Shown here: piece by piece, positions 45,005 to 53,552 of the stretch
How positions within the stretch are numbered: the stretch's first letter is position 1
Layout of the letters: every line of letters starts with the position of its first letter
Assembly: GCF_004137355.1 (NCBI RefSeq)
Contig: NZ_SDVB01000249.1
Location: 1 to 64,000, forward strand
Length of the DNA stretch: 64,000 nt
Direction: 5' to 3'
DNA from: Ciceribacter ferrooxidans
GTDB lineage: Bacteria; Pseudomonadota; Alphaproteobacteria; Rhizobiales; Rhizobiaceae
Position numbers and translations under genes: made by a program
Notes under the pieces: model-generated
Told to the model about the DNA's origin: nothing
Seen by the model: only the letters and a program-made list of their open reading frames with translations
The model's database searches: none

Positions 45005-46185
45005 GACGGCAGGACTCCCTGCCCCTGCCGGACAGCCGCAGGCCCGCCGGATCGCTCCCCGGCCCTCACCGCATTCTGCCGGTCCTGCTTGCGCTCGATG
45101 ATCACCCCAACCCCACCCGGGCCAAGCTCCAGCTTTTCCGCCCGCACGACGACGTTGGTCACACGCGGATTCTCGAGCACGAACGCGGCGATCTGCTCGG
45201 CCAGCGTTTCGACCAGCTCGACATGACCCCGCGCAACGAGCGAGCGGATGCCGTCCATGATGATGTCATAGGAGACGACGTGCCGCATGTCCTCGGGGTT
45301 GCGGGTGACCCGCAGGACATCCGCCGTCACGTCGAAGCGCATTCGCTGCGTCTTGCCGTGCTCGAAGCTGTAGGCACCGATTTCCACCGGAAGAACGAAA
45401 TCCCGAACAAAAATCTTGTCGGTTCCGAGGCCGAGTTCGGATGCATCCGGAAAGTACCCGCGCGCCGCCAGAAGCTTGTAGTCGACGCGCGATTGCGTGC
45501 CCGCCGGCTGTTCCTCGGGGATCAGCGCCCGCACCTTCAGCGCCGCGTCGCGATCGATCGCAGCGCCGCGCTCCAGATTGCTGCACAGCGCGCCCCGAAA
45601 GCCGATGAAATCGGGATTATAGGCAAGAAGCCGCGGCACGTCCGGCGCCTCCAGCGACCCGGCCAGACCGGCTGTGAGCCCACGGGCATGACACTCAGCG
45701 ACGAAGGTGCCGAGACGGTCGGTGCTCAGATGCTGCAGCAAGCGACCTTTCGTCTTGTCTGCAGTGTCGATCATCACACCGTGGAAGCCCGCCTGCGCGA
45801 ATATGTCGAGCACGTTCTCGGGATACACATGATCGGCGAAGAGAACCGCCACGAGCTTTTGGTGTGTCGCAATGCCGGAAACTGCCGTCGCACAATCCAC
45901 CAGACGCTCCGACGGAAAAAAGCCGATCTTGACGAAATCAACACCGGTCGCGGCCAGCTCTTCGACCTTTGCGTGCACCACTTCCGCTTCCATCGGCAGG
46001 TCACCCGACGCGGCGCTGGTGGGCCGGCGACCATTCACGACAGCGACAATCTCAACGATGTCCTTCGTATCCACGGCGCCGAGCGCACCGCGCGTGGGTT
46101 CCTTGAGATCGATGATATCGGCACCGATCTGCAGGGCGACTTCCGCTTCCTGCCGGTTCCGAACACTTGCCAGCATCTTGGTCAT
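45001..46185 (-). CDS. Fusion of (5-formylfuran-3-yl)methyl phosphate synthase (MfnB) and dihydroneopterin aldolase (FolB)
   Basis: A 394-residue two-domain protein. Residues 1-235 match MfnB (DUF556), which makes the furan ring from two glyceraldehyde-3-phosphates; the Schiff-base lysine is Lys28 in DLKEPTRGALGAV. Residues about 255-365 match dihydroneopterin aldolase (LPVEIGAYSFEHGKTQR, VETLAEQIAAFVL), a pterin-branch enzyme. One chain thus joins the furan and pterin cofactor branches. The ATG at 46183-46185 has a GAGGAG site. It starts the left-pointing cofactor operon. Confidence 0.92.
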   Translation of the reverse strand: MTKMLASVRNRQEAEVALQIGADIIDLKEPTRGALGAVDTKDIVEIVAVVNGRRPTSAASGDLPMEAEVVHAKVEELAATGVDFVKIGFFPSERLVDCATAVSGIATHQKLVAVLFADHVYPENVLDIFAQAGFHGVMIDTADKTKGRLLQHLSTDRLGTFVAECHARGLTAGLAGSLEAPDVPRLLAYNPDFIGFRGALCSNLERGAAIDRDAALKVRALIPEEQPAGTQSRVDYKLLAARGYFPDASELGLGTDKIFVRDFVLPVEIGAYSFEHGKTQRMRFDVTADVLRVTRNPEDMRHVVSYDIIMDGIRSLVARGHVELVETLAEQIAAFVLENPRVTNVVVRAEKLELGPGGVGVIIERKQDRQNAVRAGERSGGPAAVRQGQGVLPS

Positions 46186-46307
46186 CAAAATTCTCCTCGC
46201 ACGAAAGGGTTAGCGTCTCCCGGGCGACGAGAAAAGCGTAAATCGAGACTTGAGATTACGGATAGGTTGTATAAAAACAACTTGGGCACCTTTACTGCGT
46301 CAGCCGT

Positions 46308-46323
46308 CGTCACTCGTGTGACG
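46308..46323. promoter_or_regulatory. Palindrome CGTCAC-TCGT-GTGACG before the lut-like operon
   Basis: A perfect 6-bp inverted repeat, 32 bp upstream of the GTG start of the binding-protein gene, in the 170-bp divergent promoter region. A second, weaker dyad GTTGT-N6-ACAAC lies at 46266-46281. Either could be an operator; the regulator is not in the window. Confidence 0.4.
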
Positions 46324-46355
46324 GCGTGGGAAGTGGTTTTCCTGCGGAGAGCACG

Positions 46356-47567
46356 GTGCCTGAAACTCTCGCGTTTTTATTGGGCTTTTTTTTGCTGCTC
46401 GTCAATGCGGCGAACCTGCGCGCGCAGGATGCCGCCGCGTCGCCGGCGCCGACTGAAGTCAGCATCGGCTACCTGCGCGCCTACGAACCGCAACTGGCGC
46501 TGTCCATCCTCGATGTCCCTCCGCGCGACGAGGGCGTGGCCGGCGCGACGGTCGCGATCAACGACAACAACACGACGGGCAAGTTCCTCGGTCAGTCCTT
46601 CAGTCTCGACGTCGTGGAGGTCAAATTCGAGGCGGACGTGGTCGCCACATTCAAGGAGATGTTGGCGCGCGGCGACAAGTTCGTACTGACCGACATCTCG
46701 GCTGCGCAATTGCTCTCGATCGCCGACCTCGCACGCGAAAACGGCGTTCTGCTCTTCAACGTCGGCGCCACCGACGATGTTCTGCGCGAGGAAGAATGCC
46801 GCCCAAACGTCTTCCATACGGCGCCGACCCGAAGCATGCTGGCCGATGGTCTCGCGCAGTATCTCGTGTGGAAGCAGTGGCGCAAGTGGGTACTGCTCTA
46901 CGGCTCGCACGAGCGCGACCAGCTCTATGCCGACGCGATCCGTCGCGCTGCCACGCGCTTCGGTGCGACGATCGTCGAGGAACGTCTCTACCAGGATACG
47001 GGCTCGGCCCGCCGCACAGATACGGGTGTCATCCAGGTGCAACGCCAGATGCCCGTCTTCACACAGAACCTGCCGGAGCACGACGTCGTCATCGTTGCCG
47101 ACGAGAGCGAAGTGTTCGGCAGCTACGTCCCGTACCGCACCTGGACGCCACGTCCGGTCGCCGGGACCGCCGGGCTCATCCCTTCCAGCTGGCATCCGGC
47201 CAGCGAACAATGGGGCGGATCGCAGATCCAGAACCGTTTCTCCAAGGCAACCGGCAGGCGCATGCTGTCCAAGGACATGCAGGCATGGACCGCCGTGCGC
47301 ATCCTCGGCGAAGCCGCGACCCGCACGCAGGGCAACGACCCCAAGAAGATCGAAGCCTTCATGAAGTCGGACGACTTCTCGATCGCCGCGTTCAAGGGGC
47401 AGAAGGTCACCTTCCGCACCTGGAACTGGCAGTTGCGCCAGCCCATCCTGTTGGGCGACGGCCGCGGAGTCGTCTCGACCTCCCCCCAGGAGGGTTTTCT
47501 CCATCAATTCTCGGAGCTCGACACCCTCGGCGTCGACCGGCCCGAAACCAAGTGCAAGCTGAAATAG
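46356..47567 (+). CDS. Quinoprotein-linked ABC substrate-binding protein (LutA/PedA-like)
   Basis: A 403-residue exported protein of the branched-chain amino-acid-binding (periplasmic binding type I) fold, with a signal peptide (LAFLLGFFLLLVNAANLRAQ). The type is found beside PQQ alcohol dehydrogenases. In Methylobacterium (lut) and Pseudomonas (ped) similar operons are needed for growth with scarce lanthanides. The GTG at 46356 is chosen for its CGGAGA site. It is the first of six genes pointing right. Confidence 0.82.
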   Translation: MPETLAFLLGFFLLLVNAANLRAQDAAASPAPTEVSIGYLRAYEPQLALSILDVPPRDEGVAGATVAINDNNTTGKFLGQSFSLDVVEVKFEADVVATFKEMLARGDKFVLTDISAAQLLSIADLARENGVLLFNVGATDDVLREEECRPNVFHTAPTRSMLADGLAQYLVWKQWRKWVLLYGSHERDQLYADAIRRAATRFGATIVEERLYQDTGSARRTDTGVIQVQRQMPVFTQNLPEHDVVIVADESEVFGSYVPYRTWTPRPVAGTAGLIPSSWHPASEQWGGSQIQNRFSKATGRRMLSKDMQAWTAVRILGEAATRTQGNDPKKIEAFMKSDDFSIAAFKGQKVTFRTWNWQLRQPILLGDGRGVVSTSPQEGFLHQFSELDTLGVDRPETKCKLK

Positions 47568-47586
47568 GAAGAGTGGGAGAAGAGGA

Positions 47587-48561
47587 ATGCAGCGACTTCT
47601 CAGGCAGCTTTATTGCGCCGCCGTGGTGACGGTCATCACCCAGCCCGCTTGGGCGAATGCGGTCTACGTGTCCAATGAAAAGGACAACACCGTGACCATC
47701 GTCGACTCCGGCACGATGGAACCGGTCAAGACGATCAATGTCGGGCAGCGTCCCCGGGGAATTACCGTCTCCCGCGATGGCAAGTTCCTCTACGTCTGCG
47801 CCAGCGACGACGACACCGTCGAGATCATCGACACGACGACGCACGAGATCGTCGGCAGCCTGCCATCGGGTCCGGACCCGGAACTCTTCGTCCTGTCGCC
47901 TGATGGCAAGACGCTCTACGTCGCCAATGAAGATGACAACCTCGTTACCGTCATCGACGTCGAGCAGAAGACCGTCCTTGCTGAAATCCCGGTCGGCGTG
48001 GAGCCCGAAGGGATGGGCATAAGCCCCGACGGAAAAACCATGGTGAACACGTCCGAGACGACCAACATGGCCCACTTCATCGACACGGCGACCCACGAGA
48101 TTGTTTCCAACGTGCTGGTCGACGCACGTCCGCGTTTCGCGGAGTTCAAGCCGGACGGCTCGGAGGTCTGGGTGAGCGCGGAGATCGGCGGAACGGTGTC
48201 GGTGATCGACAATGCCAGCCGTGAGGTCAAACACAAGATCAGCTTCGAGATCCAGGGATTGCGGTCCGAAGCCATCCAGCCCGTCGGCGTTCGCATCACC
48301 GCCGATGGCAAGAAGGCTTATGTTGCCCTCGGCCCCGCGAACCGTGTCGCGGTCGTCAACGCAGAAACCTACGAGGTGGAAAAATACGTCCTGGTCGGCC
48401 AGCGCGTCTGGCAGCTCGCGTTCACACCGGACGGCAAACACATCATCAGCACGAACGGACTTTCGAACGACATCACCTTCATCGACACGCAATCCGACGA
48501 GCCGGTCAAATCGGTGACGGTCGGCGCCCTGCCGTGGGGCGTGACGGTGGCACCAAACTGA
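47587..48561 (+). CDS. PQQ-catabolism-associated YVTN beta-propeller protein
   Basis: A 324-residue periplasmic protein with a signal peptide (to about residue 22) and seven YVTN-type repeats (NAVYVSNEKDNTVTIVD repeated with SPDGKxxYVxN). The family always accompanies PQQ-dependent dehydrogenase genes and forms one part of the Ped/Lut transport system. Its ligand is unknown; beta-propellers of this kind can hold metals or partner proteins. Confidence 0.9.
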   Translation: MQRLLRQLYCAAVVTVITQPAWANAVYVSNEKDNTVTIVDSGTMEPVKTINVGQRPRGITVSRDGKFLYVCASDDDTVEIIDTTTHEIVGSLPSGPDPELFVLSPDGKTLYVANEDDNLVTVIDVEQKTVLAEIPVGVEPEGMGISPDGKTMVNTSETTNMAHFIDTATHEIVSNVLVDARPRFAEFKPDGSEVWVSAEIGGTVSVIDNASREVKHKISFEIQGLRSEAIQPVGVRITADGKKAYVALGPANRVAVVNAETYEVEKYVLVGQRVWQLAFTPDGKHIISTNGLSNDITFIDTQSDEPVKSVTVGALPWGVTVAPN

Positions 48562-48588
48562 CCTGTATCGAGAAAAACGGAGGAACGA

Positions 48589-49044
48589 ATGTCCAAGTTC
48601 AAGCTCGTCACCTGCGCAGCTATCATAGGCCTACTTTCAATCCAGCCTTACGCAGCAGCCCAGGAGGAAGACGACAACGACCAGCCGAAGGTCACACGCG
48701 CCAGCAAGAATCTGCCGGAATTGATCCTCGGCTCGAAGGAGGATGTCTACGCCGTCAACCAGAAGGACTTCGAACTCGTCGCCGGCCAGGGTTATCGCTG
48801 GAAAATCACGTCGGCGGCGGGCCTCGAATACAAATTCGTAACGGATCTCTTCCGGAACGTCTGGATGAATCAGATCGTCATCGACGATCTCGAAGTACAC
48901 ATGAACGGTGCTCCGGCCTGGCTGGAATTCGACGCAGAGGGGACGATCAACGTACAGTTCACGACCGTCAGGCCGGGAGAATACACCTGGTCCGTGCCCA
49001 ATCTCGCCGAGAAGGGCATGAAGGGCAAGATCATCATCAAGTGA
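48589..49044 (+). CDS. Small exported protein of the lut-like operon
   Basis: A 151-residue protein with a signal peptide ending near YAAAQEED. The mature start is acidic (EEDDND) and the rest is predominantly beta, possibly a cupredoxin-like fold. No Cys and only one His in the C-terminal half, so a type-1 copper site is absent. The acidic start could bind cations, an inference. Its homologues occur in the same spot in other xox/PQQ clusters. Confidence 0.75.
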   Translation: MSKFKLVTCAAIIGLLSIQPYAAAQEEDDNDQPKVTRASKNLPELILGSKEDVYAVNQKDFELVAGQGYRWKITSAAGLEYKFVTDLFRNVWMNQIVIDDLEVHMNGAPAWLEFDAEGTINVQFTTVRPGEYTWSVPNLAEKGMKGKIIIK

Positions 49045-49070
49045 CTGCCCACTTTCCGTGCAACACAGGG

Positions 49071-49096
49071 GCGGGTGGCGGCGTACCATCACCCGC
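49071..49096 (+). repeat. Intercistronic stem-loop before the ABC ATPase gene
   Basis: GCGGGTG (49071-49077) pairs with CACCCGC (49090-49096) in the only sizeable gap (69 bp) of the six-gene operon. It could tune expression of the membrane genes relative to the exported ones. No T tract follows. Confidence 0.4.
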
Positions 49097-49113
49097 GGGA
49101 AGGGGAACCTCCA

Positions 49114-49923
49114 ATGATCAAAGCCGGATTGCCCGAAGACGTAAACACGAAGCCGAGACAGGATGCGGCACTGCCTCCGCTGGAACTGAGTTCCGTCAGC
49201 TACAGCTACGGCAGCCGCAAGGTGCTTGACGACGTCTCATTTTCGATCGAGGCCGGCCGGTTCGCGGTGCTGCTCGGTCTCAACGGTGCGGGCAAAACCA
49301 CACTTTTCTCGCTGATCAGCCACCTGTTTTCACCGCAGACCGGCACGATCCGCATCTTCGGTCACGACATACGTCGCAAGGCCGGCAGTGCCCTTCGCCG
49401 CCTCGGCATCGTCTTCCAGGCACGCACTCTCGATCTCGATCTCACCGTCCAGCAGAACCTCGCCTATCACGCCTCTCTCCACGGGATCGGCTCGGGCGCG
49501 GCGCGGGACCGTATCCGGGAACTGCTCGCCTCGATCGACATGGAGGACCGGCTGCACGACAAGGCGCGCAGCCTCTCCGGAGGACAGATGCGGCGGGTGG
49601 AGATCGTCCGTGCACTGCTCCATCGTCCGTCGTTGCTGCTGCTGGACGAAGCGACCGTCGGGCTCGACATCAAGTCGAGGGCGGCGATCCTCGCCGATAT
49701 CCGACAGCTCGTCGCGCAGGAAGGCATCAGTGTTCTCTGGGCGACTCACCTGATCGATGAAGTCAATCAGGCGGACCAGATCGTGGTTCTGGACGCCGGA
49801 AAGGTCGTCGCCGACGGCGCGGTAACCGAGGTGATCCAACAGACCGGATCCGCGACGCTGCATCAGGCGTTCTCCAGGCTCACCGGCATCGTCGACATTC
49901 GCGGAGGAGGGACACGGCCATGA
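49114..49923 (+). CDS. ABC-2 type transporter ATPase (LutE/PedB-like)
   Basis: A 269-residue ATPase with Walker A LLGLNGAGKTTLF near residue 65, signature LSGGQMRRVEI near 160, and Walker B LLLLDEATVGLD near 180. The NGAGKTT form is typical of ABC-2 exporters. The ATG at 49114 has a GGGAAGGGG site. It overlaps the permease gene by four bases. Confidence 0.9.
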   Translation: MIKAGLPEDVNTKPRQDAALPPLELSSVSYSYGSRKVLDDVSFSIEAGRFAVLLGLNGAGKTTLFSLISHLFSPQTGTIRIFGHDIRRKAGSALRRLGIVFQARTLDLDLTVQQNLAYHASLHGIGSGAARDRIRELLASIDMEDRLHDKARSLSGGQMRRVEIVRALLHRPSLLLLDEATVGLDIKSRAAILADIRQLVAQEGISVLWATHLIDEVNQADQIVVLDAGKVVADGAVTEVIQQTGSATLHQAFSRLTGIVDIRGGGTRP

Positions 49924-50792
49924 CCGATATCACGGGACATGATGGAGCGATGTCGCACTGGGCACCGCGCGAGCGCTTCGGGCTTCTGCAATATCTCGTC
50001 TGCCTGAAGGGTATTCTGAAACGTGAGGGCCTGCGTTACCTGAACCAGCGGGAACGCTTCATCTCCTCGCTCGTGCGGCCCCTGCTTTGGTTGTTCATCT
50101 TCGCGGCCGGGTTTCGCCAGGTCCTCGGCGTCTCGATCATCCCGCCCTACAAGACCTATGTGCTATACGAAGTCTACATCACACCTGGCCTCTGCGGAAT
50201 GATCCTGCTCTTCAGCGGCATGCAGTCTTCCCTGTCGATGGTCTACGACCGCGAGATGGGCAACATGCGGACCCTTCTCGTCAGCCCCTTCCCGCGTTGG
50301 TTCCTGCTGGTCTCGAAGCTTCTTGCCGGCGTCGCGGTGTCGATCGTGCAGGTCTATGTCTTCCTTGCCATCGCCTGGTTCTGGGATGTGAAAGCACCTG
50401 TCGTGGGCTACCTTCTGGTGCTGCCGGCGCTGTTCCTGTCGGGCCTGATGCTGGGTGCTCTCGGAATGCTCCTGTCTTCCCTGATCCGACAGCTCGAAAA
50501 CTTCGCCGGGATCATGAATTTCGTGATCTTCCCGATGTATTTCGCATCCTCCGCGCTCTATCCGCTGTGGCGCGTACAGGAAGCATCTCCCCTGCTCCAT
50601 CGGATCTGCCTGGTGAACCCGTTCACCTATGCCGTCGAACTGGTGCGCTTCGCCTTCTACGGCCAGGTTGAATGGACATCCATTCTGGTGGTCACCGCCT
50701 TCACGTTTCTGTTCCTGGCAGGCGCCATTCTCGCCTACAATCCGAGCCTGGGCCTCACGACCCGCAAGCAAGACACGGGAGGAAACACATGA
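49920..50792 (+). CDS. ABC-2 type transporter permease (LutF/PedC-like)
   Basis: A 290-residue membrane protein with an N-terminal cytoplasmic segment and about six membrane segments from residue 50. ABC-2 permeases usually export, yet homologues are required for lanthanide use. Export of a metal-binding compound would reconcile the two, but that is inference. It is coupled to the genes on both sides by ATGA overlaps. Confidence 0.9.
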   Translation: MTDITGHDGAMSHWAPRERFGLLQYLVCLKGILKREGLRYLNQRERFISSLVRPLLWLFIFAAGFRQVLGVSIIPPYKTYVLYEVYITPGLCGMILLFSGMQSSLSMVYDREMGNMRTLLVSPFPRWFLLVSKLLAGVAVSIVQVYVFLAIAWFWDVKAPVVGYLLVLPALFLSGLMLGALGMLLSSLIRQLENFAGIMNFVIFPMYFASSALYPLWRVQEASPLLHRICLVNPFTYAVELVRFAFYGQVEWTSILVVTAFTFLFLAGAILAYNPSLGLTTRKQDTGGNT

Positions 50793-51412
50793 GGAAGTCG
50801 ATCATTGTCTTGGTCGCTGCCGGCATCAGCATGTTGCCGGACCTCGCGGTGGCCGCCGGCAACAACGATCCGGACTGGCCCTGTATTCAGCGCAAAGTCC
50901 CGGAACTCTCCGTCGCGCAAGTATGGAGCGGCGACGCGCTTCCCGAAACAGCCAAGGAATGGAACAAGGATGCGGCCGTCACGCAGCTCGTCGACGAACT
51001 CGCAGCGCGACGTACTTCGATGGATGCAGCACAAAAGCAACTCGAGGCATTCGTGACAACGCTGCCCGCCGACCAGGCCGGCGAGAAGCTTGCGCAGGTC
51101 TTTCAGGGCCTGTTCGAAAAGCTCAACCGGGAACGGGAGCAGGTCATCTCCGGTATCGCCCGCTATGCCGGCAAACAACGGCAAATGGCGGCCGATCTCC
51201 GCAAGAAGGCATCGGATATCGACAAGCTGAGGCGCGATACGAATGCCGACCCGACCGAGCTCGAGAAACAGGGCGACCAGTTGAAGTGGGAAACACGTGT
51301 CTTCGAAGAGCGCGTTCAATCGCTGAGCTACGTTTGCGAGGTGCCCACGATCATCGAACAGAGACTCTACGGCCTGTCAAAACTCATCGGCCAACTCATG
51401 CCGAAGAGCTGA
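50789..51412 (+). CDS. Exported coiled-coil protein of the lut-like operon
   Basis: A 207-residue protein with a signal peptide (SMLPDLAVAAG), a conserved WPCIQRKVPEL segment near residue 30, and a long charged helical region (about residues 65-180) that probably forms a coiled coil. Two cysteines, at about 31 and 185, could make a disulfide. Function unknown. Its 3' end overlaps the pqqE 3' end by 36 bases. Confidence 0.75.
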   Translation: MRKSIIVLVAAGISMLPDLAVAAGNNDPDWPCIQRKVPELSVAQVWSGDALPETAKEWNKDAAVTQLVDELAARRTSMDAAQKQLEAFVTTLPADQAGEKLAQVFQGLFEKLNREREQVISGIARYAGKQRQMAADLRKKASDIDKLRRDTNADPTELEKQGDQLKWETRVFEERVQSLSYVCEVPTIIEQRLYGLSKLIGQLMPKS

Positions 51413-52504
51413 CGGAGTGACGCGTCCGATGCGCCTGTACTGGAAACTCTGTACAGCTGCGTTTCTCTTCTCTGCCAGTTCCGCCATGCGGTGATGGAAT
51501 GGCGACTTGATGCAGGCAGGATCGGTGGCGGCTGCGTCTCCGGCAATCGCCAGAGCCTGGCAGCGACAGCCGCCCCAGTCGATTTCCTGACGGTCGCAAG
51601 TGCGGCAGGGCTCGGGCATCCAGGTGGTGCCACGGAAGGCATTGAACGCATCGGACCGATACCAGATATCCGTAAGAGTGCGCTGACCGAACCTGTCGAA
51701 CGTCAAAGAGGGAATGGTGGCCGCAGCGTGGCACGGCAGCACCGTCCCGTCGGGGGAGACGACAAGGGCATCCCTCGCCCAGCCGCCCATGCACGGCTTC
51801 GGATAGACGGCGAAATAATCCGGCGTCACGAAGTCGATCGCCATAATCCCGTGCAGCCGCTCCTGGGCCGCCTCGACGATCTCGACCTGCCGTTCGACAT
51901 CCGCCCTGTCGGGCATCAGTGAGTTGCGGTTGAGAAGCGCCCAACCTGCATACTGGACGTTAGCGATTTCTAGCCGCTCCGCCCCGAGCGACAGGGCGAG
52001 TTCGATGAAGGCGGGCACTTCGTGCATGTTGTGCCGATGAATGGGCGCATTGATTGTAAGTGGGAGGCTGGCGGACCGCACCTGGCGAGCGGTCTCGAGC
52101 TTTTTGTCCTGCGCGCCCTTGTGATTGCCGATCAGCTCGGTTGTCGCAGCATTGACGCCCTGGAAACTCAGCTGAACATGGTCGAGGCCGGCATCTGCCA
52201 GTGTCTGGATGCGCCCTTCCGGTATGCCGACGCCGGCGGTGATGAGGTTGGAATACACCCCACGACGAGCGAGGCAGGCAACCAACTTTTCGAGATCGGG
52301 GCGAAGCGTCGGCTCGCCACCGGAAAGGTGAACCTGCAGGACCCCGAGATCGGCGGCCTCTTCGAAGAGCGACAACCAGCTTTCCGTCGAGAGCTCCCGA
52401 TCGGCCTTCAATAGCTCCAGCGGGTTCGAGCAATAGACGCATTGCAGCGGACAGCGATGCGTGAGTTCGGCGAGCATGCCAAGCGGTGGAAGAATCTCGC
52501 TCAT
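51377..52504 (-). CDS. pqqE: PQQ peptide cyclase, radical SAM
   Basis: A 375-residue radical-SAM enzyme that links Glu and Tyr of the PqqA peptide with PqqD as chaperone. The cluster motif is CPLQCVYC (Cys18, 22, 25). The SPASM region has further cysteines (CMGG, CHAAAT, CRTCD, CRCQA) for auxiliary clusters. The start at 52504 overlaps the pqqD stop. An in-frame extension to 52849 covers pqqD and is rejected. Confidence 0.97.
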   Translation of the reverse strand: MSEILPPLGMLAELTHRCPLQCVYCSNPLELLKADRELSTESWLSLFEEAADLGVLQVHLSGGEPTLRPDLEKLVACLARRGVYSNLITAGVGIPEGRIQTLADAGLDHVQLSFQGVNAATTELIGNHKGAQDKKLETARQVRSASLPLTINAPIHRHNMHEVPAFIELALSLGAERLEIANVQYAGWALLNRNSLMPDRADVERQVEIVEAAQERLHGIMAIDFVTPDYFAVYPKPCMGGWARDALVVSPDGTVLPCHAAATIPSLTFDRFGQRTLTDIWYRSDAFNAFRGTTWMPEPCRTCDRQEIDWGGCRCQALAIAGDAAATDPACIKSPFHHRMAELAEKRNAAVQSFQYRRIGRVTPSALRHELADEF

Positions 52505-52797
52505 AACGCCACCACCAGCCTGTCCGCCCACTCCTGGAGAAAGTCTTCGACATCCTCGGCGATCTCCTCGGCCGGGGTCTCGTACTGCACAGCCAATCGG
52601 TCTACGACTTCGCGGACAGATCGCTGTCCGTCGCACAGCCGCAGGATCTCGAGACTGATCTCGTTCGGCCAATAGACCCGCTCCGGCGCCAGCAGCGCCC
52701 AGGCATCCCGGACGGGGTCGAATTGCAGCCGGCAGGACCGCTTCAGCATCGGCCTGGATGACGGTGAAAGAACGGCACGTTCCCTCACGAGGGTCAT
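52501..52797 (-). CDS. pqqD: PQQ peptide chaperone
   Basis: A 98-residue protein with the PqqD core LLAPERVYWPNEISLEILRL near residues 35-54. It binds the precursor peptide and presents it to PqqE. In Methylobacterium pqqC and pqqD are fused; here they are separate but overlap by one base. Confidence 0.95.
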   Translation of the reverse strand: MTLVRERAVLSPSSRPMLKRSCRLQFDPVRDAWALLAPERVYWPNEISLEILRLCDGQRSVREVVDRLAVQYETPAEEIAEDVEDFLQEWADRLVVAL

Positions 52798-53552
52798 TAC
52801 GCCGCCCCCGGATCGAAGGCGCCGGGCGGAATGTGCCCGTCCTCGCCATAGGCGTGTTCGAGCGCGTCCAGCATCGACCAAAGAAGATCGCATTTGAAAA
52901 CGAGCGCGTCGATGACCGCCTGCTGCTTCCGGGGACTGTCGGCGTACTTCAGCACATAAGCCAGCGCGAACTCCGCATCTCTCGATGCCTGCACGGGGCG
53001 CGGCTTGAAGTAGGCGAGGATATCCTCGGTTACATAGTCGTATTTGGCGAGCATGGCCGGCACGCGTTCACCGATGATGACCGGTGAGAACAGCTCGGTC
53101 AGCGAGGAGGCGACCGCTTCCAGAAGACTGCGTTCGGTGCAGAACGAGAGATAGGCTCCGACCGCGAAACGGGTCGCCGGAAGCGCCAGACGTTCGCTCT
53201 TGACCATGGCTTCGTCGAGGCCGAGGCCTGTCGCAAGCTTCACCCAGCGGGCTATGCCGCCATCCCAGCCGTTGGTGCCGTCATGATCTTCGATACGTTT
53301 GCGCCATTCGGCACGGAAGCCCGGATCCTCCGCCCGTGCCAGAATCATCGCGTCCTTCCGCGGAATGATCGCCTGATAGCAATAGCGGTTCAGGGCCCAA
53401 GCTTGGAGCTGCACCCTGCTCAGCGCGCCGGATACCATCTTGTGATGCAGCGGATGGCGATTGTGATAGCGCGCCGCCCCCACCTCCCGCAGGAGCGCTT
53501 CGAGCGCGGCCGGCGTCAATCCATTCTTCGCAGCACTGGAAAATCTGGTCAT
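52797..53552 (-). CDS. pqqC: Pyrroloquinoline-quinone synthase
   Basis: A 251-residue cofactor-free oxidase that carries out the last step of PQQ synthesis. Family residues are visible in YHNRHPLHHKMVSGALSR near residue 29 and RYCYQAIIPRKDA near 56. It overlaps pqqD and pqqB. Confidence 0.97.
   Translation of the reverse strand: MTRFSSAAKNGLTPAALEALLREVGAARYHNRHPLHHKMVSGALSRVQLQAWALNRYCYQAIIPRKDAMILARAEDPGFRAEWRKRIEDHDGTNGWDGGIARWVKLATGLGLDEAMVKSERLALPATRFAVGAYLSFCTERSLLEAVASSLTELFSPVIIGERVPAMLAKYDYVTEDILAYFKPRPVQASRDAEFALAYVLKYADSPRKQQAVIDALVFKCDLLWSMLDALEHAYGEDGHIPPGAFDPGAA

Noticed and set aside
46308-46323. Start of the lut-like binding protein at the GTG inside the palindrome
   Set aside because: No ribosome site at proper distance; the GTG at 46356 has CGGAGA and gives a normal signal peptide.
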